Of a stretch of DNA of 15,344 bases, positions 6,793 to 13,933 are shown piece by piece (position 1 is the first letter of the stretch; each line of letters opens with the position of its first letter). The DNA comes from JBHIDJ01 sp046760105 (GTDB lineage: Bacteria > Pseudomonadota > Gammaproteobacteria > Acidiferrobacterales > SPGG2), in assembly GCA_046760105.1 (NCBI GenBank), contig JBHIDJ010000074.1:1-15344 (forward strand), read 5' to 3'. The notes beneath the pieces were generated by a model that made no database searches, was not told the origin of the DNA, and was given only the letters and a program-made list of their open reading frames with translations. The position numbers and the translations under genes are program-made.

Positions 6793-7488
6793 CTAACGTG
6801 GGAGACTACGCCTGCTATTTAGCCATTTGACCAACGGCTCCCACAATTCCACGTCGTAAGCGACCTGCGAGGGTGCGAGCTCAAACAACCCCAATCCGCG
6901 CTCTGCGGCCTGGATATAGTTCTGTGTATCGCGCAGGGTGGTAAGGAACGGAACCTTTAACCTGTCGAGAAAGTCGTAGAGCGCATCATACGCCAGGGTG
7001 TTTTCACGCACGCGATTGGCTACCACAGCTATTCGCGTGTCTGACACCACTGCGCTCTCACCAAATAGCCTGCGGAAAAACGAAATGTCTCTGATTTCCC
7101 TTTTTGTCACTTCCCCCACGCGACGTATCTCTTCAATGAAATCAGCAGCAGCACGAATGTCGAGGGGCGAAGGCAACACGGGAACGATCACCGTCTGCGC
7201 ATAGCGGACGAGCGCAACGAGTCGTTCTCCGTGATGGCCGGACGGGACATCCATGATGACATAATCAGTATCCTCCGGTACGCGCAGGGTTTCCTGCCAT
7301 GCGGCAACGCCCTGAATCCGTGGGCGGTTCTCGGGTCGGGCGCTCAGCCACGCCAGACTTGATCCTTGCCGATCGAAGTCCGCCAGTACGACTGACTTAT
7401 CTTGCGCTGCATAGTAGACGGCGAGATTTGTCGCCAGCGTCGTTTTGCCGGAACCGCCTTTTGTGTTGAGCAGCATTATGGCGCGCAT
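6793..7488 (-). CDS. Orphan ParA/MinD-like ATPase
   Basis: A 231-residue P-loop ATPase of the ParA/MinD/Soj class. The deviant Walker A motif with its signature lysine is NTKGGSGKTTLATNLA (residues 8-23). The switch region is VLADFDRQGSSLAWLSAR, and Walker B is YVIMDVPSGHHGE, in which PSG replaces the usual PPG. It has no N-terminal DNA-binding helix and no C-terminal amphipathic MinD-type helix that I can see. No parB or parS is nearby, so it is probably one of the orphan ParA proteins that position non-DNA cargo, rather than a chromosome or plasmid partition protein (inference). ATG 7488 follows TAAGGAG with a 5-nt spacer; the GTG two codons upstream would sit right on that site and is rejected as the start. 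It is divergent from the antiporter gene. Confidence 0.9.
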   Translation of the reverse strand: MRAIMLLNTKGGSGKTTLATNLAVYYAAQDKSVVLADFDRQGSSLAWLSARPENRPRIQGVAAWQETLRVPEDTDYVIMDVPSGHHGERLVALVRYAQTVIVPVLPSPLDIRAAADFIEEIRRVGEVTKREIRDISFFRRLFGESAVVSDTRIAVVANRVRENTLAYDALYDFLDRLKVPFLTTLRDTQNYIQAAERGLGLFELAPSQVAYDVELWEPLVKWLNSRRSLPR

Positions 7489-7756
7489 AGTCACTCCTTA
7501 CTCATCTGGATATAGGATCCACGGATCGGAGCCGACGATAGATTGGGTACGATGTAGTGCAGGTGGATCCGCATCACCACCCACGTTTAGAAGAGGTTAC
7601 AGTAGGCCTCTTGTTCTCCTTGTTTAGAATGGGGTTAGCGCTGCCTGTACAAGTTATGCAGAATAATATTCGAACACGCGTATTATAATTCGTTGCTCGC
7701 CTTTATGATACGCCAGTTCCATAATCTCAAATTCAACCCCTCAACAGGAAGCGCAT
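7489..7756. other. Divergent promoter region parA-like / kef-like
   Basis: A 268-bp gap that must carry promoters for both divergent genes. It has two GGATCC palindromes (7515-7520 and 7565-7570), and an AT-rich stretch at 7660-7690 that includes a perfect TATAAT. No ORF with coding character is present. Confidence 0.4.
7684..7689 (+). promoter_or_regulatory. Candidate -10 element for the antiporter gene
   Basis: TATAAT, an exact sigma-70 -10 hexamer, lies about 68 bp upstream of the antiporter ATG. No good -35 hexamer stands at 16-18 bp, so expression would need an activator or another element. Confidence 0.35.
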
Positions 7757-9556
7757 ATGAGTCTTCTGCATGACACTGCCATATTCTTGGGTGCCGCTAT
7801 CATCGCCGTACCGCTGTTCAACCGACTTGGTTTTGGGTCGATATTGGGATATCTCGCCGCGGGCATTGTGATTGGTCCCTGGGGTCTGGGTCTAATCAGC
7901 GGGATTGATAGCATTCTCCATTTTGCCGAGCTCGGCGTCGTGCTGCTTCTGTTTATTATCGGCCTTGAGTTACAACCGTCTCGTCTTTGGGTATTGCGCA
8001 AGTCCATATTTGGACTCGGTGCCGCGCAGGTTATTGCGACGGGCGCCGTACTCGCGCTAATAGGCTATGGCCTGGGTCTGCGCACGGAAGCCGCGGTGAT
8101 TACGGGTTTGGCCCTAGCGCTGTCGTCAACCGCTTTCGTGCTGCAAATGCTGGCGGAAAAGAAACAGCTGACAACCATTCATGGGCGCTCGGCGTTCGCT
8201 ATCCTACTGTTCCAAGATCTGGCTGTCGTTCCATTGTTAGCGCTAATACCGCTGATCGGAATAAGCGACACCATCACGGAGGATGCCAACCTACTCGTTA
8301 GAACGGGCAAGATCCTACTCGTGCTGCTCAGCATAGTGATCGGGGGACACTTCCTGCTGCGCCATGTGTTTCGCGCGATTGCGGCATCGGGAAGCCAAGA
8401 AATCTTTACTGCCACTGCTCTCCTCGTCGTCATCGGAGCTGCGCTGCTGATGGAGTTTGCCGGCCTGTCAATGGCGTTGGGCGCCTTCCTCGCAGGTGCA
8501 CTACTCGCGGATTCGGAATACCGACATGAGCTGGAGGCGAACATTGAACCGTTTAAGCGATTGCTGCTAGGACTATTCTTTATCGCTGTGGGTATGTGGG
8601 TGAATGTCGGGCTCATAGTAACCGACCCACTGCAGGTGCTGGTGCTGGTCATTGGTCTCTTGGCAGTAAAGTTCATCGTGCTCCTAATCCTAGGTAAGCT
8701 CTTTGGGCACAGCAATGAGTCGGCTCGAAATCTTGCATTTGTGCTGCCGCAGGGCGGTGAATTTGCCTTCGTGCTATTAAGCGCCGCCGTTAGCTACCAA
8801 GTGTTGGATCAAAACCTTGCCGACCTGCTGGTGGTCGTGGTCACCCTGACCATGGTCGCCACCCCATTATTGTTTGTGCTTAATGAGTCTGTTGTGAAAC
8901 GCTGGCTCGAGGTAGCCAAACGCGAGGAGTTCGACAAGATCGAGGAGACTGACCATCAAGTCATTATAGCGGGCTTTGGCCGCTTCGGTCAGATCATTGG
9001 GCGCATTCTGCATGTTAAGAAAATCCCGTTCACAGCGTTGGAGGCAAGCTCATCCCAGGTCGATTTTGTCCGTCGGTTCGGCAGCAAAGTTTACTACGGC
9101 GATGCTTCGCGACTTGACCTGTTGCGCGCTGCTCGCGCCGATAAAGCGAGAGTCCTTGTACTAGCCATCGATGATATCGTCTCATCAGTACGAACAGCGG
9201 AGACGGTAAAGAAACACTTCCCCAACCTCGACATTTACGCGCGTGCACGCAACCGCCGCCACGCCCTTCTCTTAATGGATTGCGGCGTCAAAGTCCTGAG
9301 CCGAGAAACCTTTCTATCCGGCCTTGCGATTGCCGAGCACGTTCTGCGCGGACTCGGAAAGTCAGAGCATGAGGTGAAAAATGCCATCGAGCTATTCAAG
9401 CGCCATGATGAAGCGACGCTGATCAAACAGCATGCTATTCATCACGATGAGTCAAAATTTATGCAATCCACGAAAGAGGCCGCGCGCGAGTTGGAGGAAT
9501 TGTTTGAGTCTGATGTCGGTCCCGATGAACTGGAGTCGGTCGCTGCTTCCAAGTAA
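7757..9556 (+). CDS. KefB/KefC-type K+/H+ antiporter (CPA2 family)
   Basis: A 599-residue monovalent cation:proton antiporter-2 protein, the length of E. coli KefB. The membrane domain (about 1-380, roughly 12 helices) carries the FQDLAVVPL motif with Gln153/Asp154 in the ion path, the acidic regulatory loop ELEANIEPFKRLLLGLFFIAVGM (258-280) and PQGGEFAFVL (331-340). The cytosolic RCK/TrkA-N domain (about 398-520) begins with the nucleotide-binding IIAGFGRFGQIIGR, and then shows YYGDASRLDLLRAA and LAIDD. The C-terminal RETFLSGLAIAEHVLRGLG segment matches Kef proteins. The family extrudes K+ in exchange for H+ and is held closed by glutathione and opened by glutathione adducts, which acidifies the cytoplasm during electrophile stress. 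No KefF/KefG ancillary subunit gene is visible. The start is supported by AGGAAG upstream. Confidence 0.95.
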   Translation: MSLLHDTAIFLGAAIIAVPLFNRLGFGSILGYLAAGIVIGPWGLGLISGIDSILHFAELGVVLLLFIIGLELQPSRLWVLRKSIFGLGAAQVIATGAVLALIGYGLGLRTEAAVITGLALALSSTAFVLQMLAEKKQLTTIHGRSAFAILLFQDLAVVPLLALIPLIGISDTITEDANLLVRTGKILLVLLSIVIGGHFLLRHVFRAIAASGSQEIFTATALLVVIGAALLMEFAGLSMALGAFLAGALLADSEYRHELEANIEPFKRLLLGLFFIAVGMWVNVGLIVTDPLQVLVLVIGLLAVKFIVLLILGKLFGHSNESARNLAFVLPQGGEFAFVLLSAAVSYQVLDQNLADLLVVVVTLTMVATPLLFVLNESVVKRWLEVAKREEFDKIEETDHQVIIAGFGRFGQIIGRILHVKKIPFTALEASSSQVDFVRRFGSKVYYGDASRLDLLRAARADKARVLVLAIDDIVSSVRTAETVKKHFPNLDIYARARNRRHALLLMDCGVKVLSRETFLSGLAIAEHVLRGLGKSEHEVKNAIELFKRHDEATLIKQHAIHHDESKFMQSTKEAARELEELFESDVGPDELESVAASK

Positions 9557-9621
9557 ACTGTGTGGCGCATCATGTAATCTTGCAAAACAGCATTTTCTTT
9601 GTCGTCTCAAAGGAGGTTGTT

Positions 9622-10038
9622 ATGGCACATAGAGTCCGCAAGGTTAGCTACTGTTACGTTACCGTCCCTAGCCGTGCTGGTCACGGCGCGAAGATACTGG
9701 CGGAGCTTAGAAAGGCCGGTGTCAACTTGCTCGCATTCTCGGGATTTCCGACACAGAAAGGAATGGCGCAGCTCGACTTCGTTGCCAACAACATGGCGCC
9801 GCTCAAACGCGTTGCCAAGAAGAATGGTTGGCGGTTAAGCAAAATCAAAAAGGGATTTCTTGCTCAAGGCGATGATGCGGTTGGGGTCGCGCACCGGCAT
9901 ATACAGAAGCTCGCCGACAAGAAGATCAACATTACGGCAGCCGATGCCGTGGCAGCGGGTAGGGGTCGCTACGGAATGCTATTGTGGGTGAAGCCCAAAG
10001 ACTACAGCCGCGCCGCGAAGGCCCTCGGGGCGAAATAG
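9622..10038 (+). CDS. Small ACT-domain-like protein
   Basis: A 138-residue cytoplasmic protein. The first 75 residues (YCYVTVPSRAGHGAKILAELRKAGVNLLAFSGFP...MAQLDFVANN) follow the beta-alpha-beta pattern of an ACT domain, including the glycine between the first strand and helix. ACT domains usually bind an amino acid or similar ligand and regulate a partner. A second, weaker copy may lie at about 88-137 (AHRHIQKLADKKINITAADAV...GMLLWVKPKDYSRAAKAL). There is no catalytic domain. ATG 9622 has an excellent ribosome binding site (AAAGGAGG, 5-nt spacer); the open frame upstream to 9562 is not used. It follows the antiporter gene by 65 bp on the same strand and may be cotranscribed, which would suggest a regulatory link, but this is not proven. 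Confidence 0.85.
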   Translation: MAHRVRKVSYCYVTVPSRAGHGAKILAELRKAGVNLLAFSGFPTQKGMAQLDFVANNMAPLKRVAKKNGWRLSKIKKGFLAQGDDAVGVAHRHIQKLADKKINITAADAVAAGRGRYGMLLWVKPKDYSRAAKALGAK

Positions 10039-10073
10039 CGGCTGCGCGCAAACGTACGTCTTCGGCAGCCGCT
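10037..10073. repeat. 9-bp inverted repeat at the ACT-gene stop codon
   Basis: AGCGGCTGC (10037-10045, overlapping the last base pair of the stop region) pairs perfectly with GCAGCCGCT (10065-10073), with a 19-nt loop. It is probably a transcript-end hairpin for the antiporter/ACT transcript. No T-tract follows. Confidence 0.5.
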
Positions 10074-10108
10074 GGACGTCTGTGTTGCTGGCCGGGAGCC
10101 GGTAGCTA

Positions 10109-10145
10109 GGCGGAGGTGTTGAAAAGCCTTTAGAGCACCTCCGCC
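10109..10145. terminator. Bidirectional hairpin between convergent genes
   Basis: GGCGGAGGTG (10109-10118) and CACCTCCGCC (10136-10145) form a perfect 10-bp stem, extendable by a U-G and a U-A pair. The loop is 17 nt and contains AAAG...CTTT. It stands between the convergent ACT and decarboxylase genes and most likely ends transcription from one or both sides, although neither strand has a long T-tract. Confidence 0.6.
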
Positions 10146-10156
10146 AGGTCAGTTTA

Positions 10157-11512
10157 CTATCGCGCGGTATGCTCGCGAGCAATTCGCAGCATTGCCGAGA
10201 GGCTGCGCTCGACGTCCGCCTCGGTCGTGGCCCACGAAGACACACTGATCCGCATCGCGGCCTGACCCTGCCAGACGGTTCCACCACACCAGCAGGTGCC
10301 ATCGGCCTGAACGCCATCGATCACCTTGCGTGTTGTCTCGTCATCACCGAACGAGACCAACACCTGATTAAGCACAACGTCGTTCAGCACCCGGTAACCG
10401 GCATGACTAAGATCTTCTGCGAAGCGCGCGGCGTGACGGCAGCAACGCTCAACCAGATCGGCGAGCCCCTCGCGACCGAGAGCCAACAGCGTCGCCCAGA
10501 CTTCCACACCGCGCATCCGGCGCGACGCCTCCGGCGTGTAGTACATGGGCTCGCGTCTATCTTCTTGCGGCCAATAGGCTGCACTGACGGACATCGCAGC
10601 TTTGAGCGCTTCAGGGTCGCGCACCAACGCGAGTCCGGAATCATAGGGCACATTGAGCCACTTATGGGCATCCATCGCCCACGAATCCGCATCCGCGATG
10701 CCGGCCGCGAGATAGGCGCGCTGCGGCGCGGCGGCTGCCCAAAGCCCAAAGGCGCCATCCACGTGGACCCAGGCGTCATGGGAATGTGCGACCGCGCAAA
10801 TCTCTTGCGCGGGATCGAAGGCACCGGTGTTCACATTCCCGGACTGCGCACACACGATGGTAGGACCAGACAGGACCGGCAGCGCATCGGCGCGCATTCG
10901 GCCCTGCCCATCGACCGGAACTCTTATTACACGATCGCGCCCAAGCCCCAACAAACCCAGCGCCTTGAACAGACTCGCATGCACCTCCGCCCCGACCACA
11001 ACCGTGATGGGCGGTGCGCCAAACAAACCATCGGCCTCTACGTCCCAGCCGGCGCGTTCCAGCACGGCATGGCGCGCGGCTGCCAGCCCCGTGAAATTGG
11101 CCATCGTGGCCCCGGTGACGAAGGCGCCGCCGCATTCGGGCGGCAATGCCAGCACGTTGAGCAACCAGCGGAGTGCAATCTCTTCCACGGCGACGGCAAC
11201 CGGTGAACCGACGACCGAGAAAGCGTTTTGGTCCCATGCTCCGGCGAGCCAATTGGCAGCCAGTGCCGCCGGAAGCGCACCGCCCGTGACAAAGCCAAAG
11301 TATCGCCCGCCGGCGCTGGCAATGGTTGCCGGAGAGCCCAACTCATCTAGAAGCGCAAGGATCGCTTCCGGATCTGTCGGCTGCGTTGGCAACGGCCGAT
11401 CCAGTTTTGCCAGATTGGCGATCGCCGTAGCGGACGGCGCCACGCTGCGACTATCCAACTCCGTCAGATAACGGCCAGCGCGTTTGGCAACGGAATTCAA
11501 TAGATCTGTCAT
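10157..11512 (-). CDS. PLP-dependent group II decarboxylase
   Basis: A 451-residue fold-type I pyridoxal-phosphate enzyme of the group II decarboxylase family (aromatic-L-amino-acid, tyrosine, glutamate decarboxylases). Visible PLP residues are the phosphate-binding TGATMANFTGL (133-143), the ring-stacking His178 in AEVHAS, Asp252 in VHVDGAFG that pairs with the pyridine nitrogen, and the Schiff-base Lys284 in MDAHKWLNVPYDSG. Members normally remove the alpha-carboxyl group of an amino acid; the substrate cannot be read here. The gene starts at ATG 11512 with GAAGG and a 7-nt spacer. It lies 102 bp downstream of ttcA on the same strand. The intervening region has hairpins and GGTAACC-like repeats, so it may have its own control. 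The gene is visibly richer in G+C than most of the window. Confidence 0.92.
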   Translation of the reverse strand: MTDLLNSVAKRAGRYLTELDSRSVAPSATAIANLAKLDRPLPTQPTDPEAILALLDELGSPATIASAGGRYFGFVTGGALPAALAANWLAGAWDQNAFSVVGSPVAVAVEEIALRWLLNVLALPPECGGAFVTGATMANFTGLAAARHAVLERAGWDVEADGLFGAPPITVVVGAEVHASLFKALGLLGLGRDRVIRVPVDGQGRMRADALPVLSGPTIVCAQSGNVNTGAFDPAQEICAVAHSHDAWVHVDGAFGLWAAAAPQRAYLAAGIADADSWAMDAHKWLNVPYDSGLALVRDPEALKAAMSVSAAYWPQEDRREPMYYTPEASRRMRGVEVWATLLALGREGLADLVERCCRHAARFAEDLSHAGYRVLNDVVLNQVLVSFGDDETTRKVIDGVQADGTCWCGGTVWQGQAAMRISVSSWATTEADVERSLSAMLRIAREHTAR

Positions 11513-11533
11513 ATCAGAACCTTCTGCGTGTTG

Positions 11534-11603
11534 GGTAAGACGGTAACGACATGGTCACCACGGCGTGATGCTGGTTACCCGACATGGGTAACCGTAATGG
11601 TAA
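11534..11603. repeat. Cluster of GGTAACC-like repeats
   Basis: Six copies of a degenerate GGTNACC/GGTAA motif lie in 70 bp upstream of the decarboxylase gene: 11534, 11542, 11553, 11573, 11587 and 11599. Two of them form a perfect 8-bp hairpin. They could be operator half-sites for the decarboxylase promoter or a degenerate ttcA terminator. Confidence 0.45.
11573..11593. terminator. Hairpin downstream of ttcA
   Basis: GGTTACCC-GACAT-GGGTAACC is a perfect 8-bp stem with a 5-nt loop, about 22 bp after the ttcA stop codon. It could attenuate or end the ttcA transcript, or act as an operator palindrome. There is no T-tract on the minus strand. Confidence 0.4.
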
Positions 11604-11614
11604 AGCTCACGGGA

Positions 11615-12505
11615 TCAGCCTGCGGACGAGCGCGTGCGAGTCCGCTTGCCATCGAATAAGGGTGTCACATCTTCTGTGCGGTGCCGTGTCTGCGCGTCCC
11701 GAGAAGGCTCGTCCGTTACCAATCCTTCGAAATCGAACAAATTACGGTCGGCCAATTGCGAGGGGGCGATATTCTGTAGCGCCTGGAAAATCGTTGCCAG
11801 CCGCCCGGGGAACTGGCGGTCCCAGGCTTGCAGCATCTCCTTGATCACCTGGCGTTGAAGATTGTCCTGCGAACCGCACAGATTACACGGAATTATCGGG
11901 AAATTACGCCTCTCGGCGTACCTCGCAATGTCCTTCTCGCGACAGTATGCCAACGGCCGAATGACAATGTGCTGCCCATCGTCGCTTCGTAGCTTCGGTG
12001 GCATGGCCTTGAGCTTGCCGCCATAGAATATATTAAGGAATAGGGTTTCGATGATGTCGTCGCGGTGGTGCCCGAGCGCTATCTTGGTCATACCGTGCTC
12101 CTTGGCATAGCGGTACAAGACGCCGCGGCGCAACCGTGAGCACAGGCCGCACATGGTCCTGCCATCCGGGACCACGCGCTTCACAGTGCTGTACGTATCC
12201 TCCTCGATCACGTCGAACGCAATACCCTGCTCGCCCAGGTACTCGGGCAAGACGTGCGTGGGGAAATCAGGTTGTTTTTGATCAAGATTTACCGCGACCA
12301 ACTCGAAATCGACCGGCGTATTTCGCTTCAGACTCAGCAGGATATCGAGCATGGTGTAGGAATCCTTACCCCCGGAAACACACACCATGACACGATCGCC
12401 CGGCTCGATCATATTGAAATCGGCGATCACCTTGCCGACCTCCCGTCGGAGCCGCTTATGCAACTTGTTGAAATCTACCTGCTGTTTCTTGGTTGGAGAC
12501 GGCAT
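11615..12505 (-). CDS. ttcA: tRNA 2-thiocytidine(32) synthetase TtcA
   Basis: A 296-residue PP-loop ATPase that thiolates cytidine 32 in the anticodon loop of certain tRNAs, using ATP, a sulfur donor and an oxygen-sensitive iron-sulfur cluster. The ATP-binding PP-loop is VSGGKDSYTMLD (43-54). The family's two cysteine pairs are present as MCGLC (Cys119, Cys122) and IPCNLCGSQ (Cys207, Cys210). The IALGHHRDDIIETLFLNIFYGG motif (142-163) and the DFNKLHKRLRREVGKVIADFNMI start are typical of TtcA. The C-terminal 25 residues are basic and variable. The start at ATG 12505 has only a weak ribosome binding site. It diverges from a Crp/Fnr-family gene, and E. coli also carries ttcA in the fnr neighbourhood. 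Confidence 0.96.
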   Translation of the reverse strand: MPSPTKKQQVDFNKLHKRLRREVGKVIADFNMIEPGDRVMVCVSGGKDSYTMLDILLSLKRNTPVDFELVAVNLDQKQPDFPTHVLPEYLGEQGIAFDVIEEDTYSTVKRVVPDGRTMCGLCSRLRRGVLYRYAKEHGMTKIALGHHRDDIIETLFLNIFYGGKLKAMPPKLRSDDGQHIVIRPLAYCREKDIARYAERRNFPIIPCNLCGSQDNLQRQVIKEMLQAWDRQFPGRLATIFQALQNIAPSQLADRNLFDFEGLVTDEPSRDAQTRHRTEDVTPLFDGKRTRTRSSAG

Positions 12506-12580
12506 GACGCTCTATAAGCAGACTACTACAACAGCAAAGATAGAAGGCCTCGTCTGTCGCTGTCAATCTCCACCCGTTGT

Positions 12581-12598
12581 GTGCTGATATGACAGCAC
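12581..12598. promoter_or_regulatory. 18-bp palindrome, candidate Crp-family operator
   Basis: GTGCTGATATGACAGCAC has perfect 6-bp arms around a 6-bp spacer, the half-site spacing used by CRP-type dimers. It is about 84 bp upstream of the regulator ATG and about 76 bp upstream of the ttcA ATG, so autoregulation or control of ttcA are both possible. The arms do not match the E. coli TGTGA/TCACA consensus exactly. Confidence 0.4.
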
Positions 12599-12653
12599 CG
12601 CTTTTGATGCTTTCCAGACGTTACCGTGGTATTTTTTACGTACCCGTGGGGAA

Positions 12654-12667
12654 CGCCCGTTAGGGCG
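12654..12667 (+). promoter_or_regulatory. Leader hairpin before the crp-like start
   Basis: CGCCC-GTTA-GGGCG forms a 5-bp G/C stem with a tetraloop, 15 nt upstream of the start codon. It could affect translation, which otherwise relies on a weak GGA ribosome binding site at 12675-12677. Confidence 0.35.
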
Positions 12668-12681
12668 GATGGCCGGATATC

Positions 12682-13335
12682 ATGACTGACATGCTCAAGA
12701 ACATCCCGCTCTTTGCCAACTTGTCAGAGGCGGATTTGGCGAAGTTGGAGAGCCATGCGGTCACCAAAACTTTCCCGAAAAATAGCATTATCATCAATGA
12801 GGGGGACACCACCGATTCGCTGTACATCACAGTCTCGGGCAAGGTGAAGGCATTTCTGCGCAACGAGCGCGACAAGGAGGTCATCCTCAGCATCCAGGGC
12901 CCGGGAGAGTACTTCGGCGAGATAGCGTTGCTAGACGAAGCGCCTCGCTCTGCGTCGGTGATGACGTTGGAGAACTCCAGCTTTCTAATTATCACCCAGG
13001 CCAGTTTTAGGGCCTGCCTCGGTGAGCATCCGGATATCGCCATCAGCTTGATTCGGGGGCTCACCCACAGAGTTCGTGCACTGACCGACAGCGTAAAGAG
13101 CTTGGCCTTGGAGGATGTCTACGGAAGGATCGCCAAGACCTTGTCACACCTTGCGCAAGAGGAAGACGGCAAACTAATCATCAGGGGTAAACTTACTCAG
13201 CAGGATATCGCCGCTATGGTTGGCGCATCGAGGGAAATGGTAAGCCGCATTTTCAAGGATCTTACCGCCGGCGGATATATCAAGATCGAAGACAAAAAGA
13301 TCACGCTCGAAAAAAAGTTACCAGCAAGATGGTAG
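12682..13335 (+). CDS. Crp/Fnr family transcriptional regulator (CRP-like)
   Basis: A 217-residue dimeric transcription factor with an N-terminal cyclic-nucleotide-binding beta-roll (about 1-120), a dimer helix and a C-terminal winged helix. The pocket segment FGEIALLDEAPRSASV (78-93) keeps the Gly-Glu and Arg-Ser residues with which E. coli CRP holds cAMP, so it may bind a cyclic nucleotide. The N-terminus lacks the cysteine cluster of FNR, and only one Cys (112) is present, so it is not an oxygen-sensing Fe-S protein. The recognition helix SREMVSRIFKDL keeps the Arg, Glu and Arg that read the TGTGA half-site in CRP. The start is ATG 12682, with a second ATG at 12691. It ends 13 bp from the convergent Nudix gene. 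Confidence 0.92.
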   Translation: MTDMLKNIPLFANLSEADLAKLESHAVTKTFPKNSIIINEGDTTDSLYITVSGKVKAFLRNERDKEVILSIQGPGEYFGEIALLDEAPRSASVMTLENSSFLIITQASFRACLGEHPDIAISLIRGLTHRVRALTDSVKSLALEDVYGRIAKTLSHLAQEEDGKLIIRGKLTQQDIAAMVGASREMVSRIFKDLTAGGYIKIEDKKITLEKKLPARW

Positions 13336-13348
13336 CGAATCCGCTAGA

Positions 13349-13912
13349 TCACTTTGTTCTGCTCGGGTCATTTTTGTATTTCTCGTAAAGCTTTATCAAT
13401 AAGGGCCCGTTTTCACGAAATCGCCAAGAATTTGTAATTCTGCGTCCGTCATAATTTAACATGGTGACTGGATTGATAACGATAACCTCAGTAATTTCGA
13501 GTGGATCGAGAGCTCTTAATTGTGAATAATCTTTAATGGGTGTTTTAGGCGTACAGAAGAAGAGAAAAACAGTATCGTTTTCGAATGTTTGCAACAGTGG
13601 TCCCACAACGACGTCGAGGCCTGTTTCCTCCATCGTCTCACGCGTTGCTGTCTCTTGAGCTGTTTCTCCCGGTTTATGTGAACCCATCGGGATGCTTATT
13701 TGCCGGAACGCAGCGCTGATACCCAGCACAACCCCCTCGGGCGTCGGAATGAAACATCCAGCCGCTTTGACCTTCGCTTCTACCGGTTCTTGAGCAAGGC
13801 AGGCATTAAACGGGAGCAGGGACAAAAACCAAAGAACGGCTGCTATTGAAATTGGCCGTGCCACCGCTTTCGACAGTTCTTTCGAGCAGTTCGAGTTCGA
13901 TGCAATTCTCAT
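13349..13912 (-). CDS. Exported Nudix hydrolase
   Basis: A 187-residue protein with an N-terminal export signal (hydrophobic stretch ISIAAVLWFLSLLPFNACLA ending near residue 40, predicted cleavage before QEPV) and a Nudix domain. The Nudix box GSHKPGETAQETATRETMEETGL (77-99) fits GX5EX7REUXEEXGU exactly, including the metal-binding REXXEE glutamates. Nudix enzymes cleave nucleoside diphosphates linked to another group, such as NAD(H), ADP-ribose and ADP-sugars; the exact substrate is not readable. Most family members are cytoplasmic, so the signal peptide is notable. The frame is open upstream to 14008, but that would run 75 bp into the divergent phosphatase gene and would spoil the signal peptide, so ATG 13912 is chosen. 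The gene is markedly A+T-rich. Confidence 0.85.
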   Translation of the reverse strand: MRIASNSNCSKELSKAVARPISIAAVLWFLSLLPFNACLAQEPVEAKVKAAGCFIPTPEGVVLGISAAFRQISIPMGSHKPGETAQETATRETMEETGLDVVVGPLLQTFENDTVFLFFCTPKTPIKDYSQLRALDPLEITEVIVINPVTMLNYDGRRITNSWRFRENGPLLIKLYEKYKNDPSRTK

Positions 13913-13933
13913 GTTTGTTCTTTGTAGCACCCC

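Larger units (their letters stand above)
12506..12681. other. Divergent regulatory region ttcA / crp-like
   Basis: This 176-bp region holds the palindrome GTGCTG-ATATGA-CAGCAC (12581-12598), an imperfect direct repeat CGTTACCGTGGT / CGTACCCGTGGG (12619-12630 and 12639-12650, 9 of 12 identical, 20 bp apart), and a small hairpin just before the regulator's start. Promoters could not be placed firmly. Confidence 0.4.

Noticed and set aside
8179..8715. A 178-codon minus-strand frame
   Set aside because: It is antisense to the membrane domain of the Kef-type antiporter. The Ser/Thr/Arg-rich translation is typical of a shadow of a hydrophobic protein.
10169..11206. A 345-codon open frame on the plus strand
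   Set aside because: It lies wholly antisense to the PLP decarboxylase, whose catalytic motifs are intact. The frame is open because of the high G+C of the opposite strand, and its translation is rich in Arg and His with no recognisable domain.
12660..13064. A 134-codon minus-strand frame
   Set aside because: It is antisense to the Crp/Fnr-family gene, which is well supported by domain motifs.
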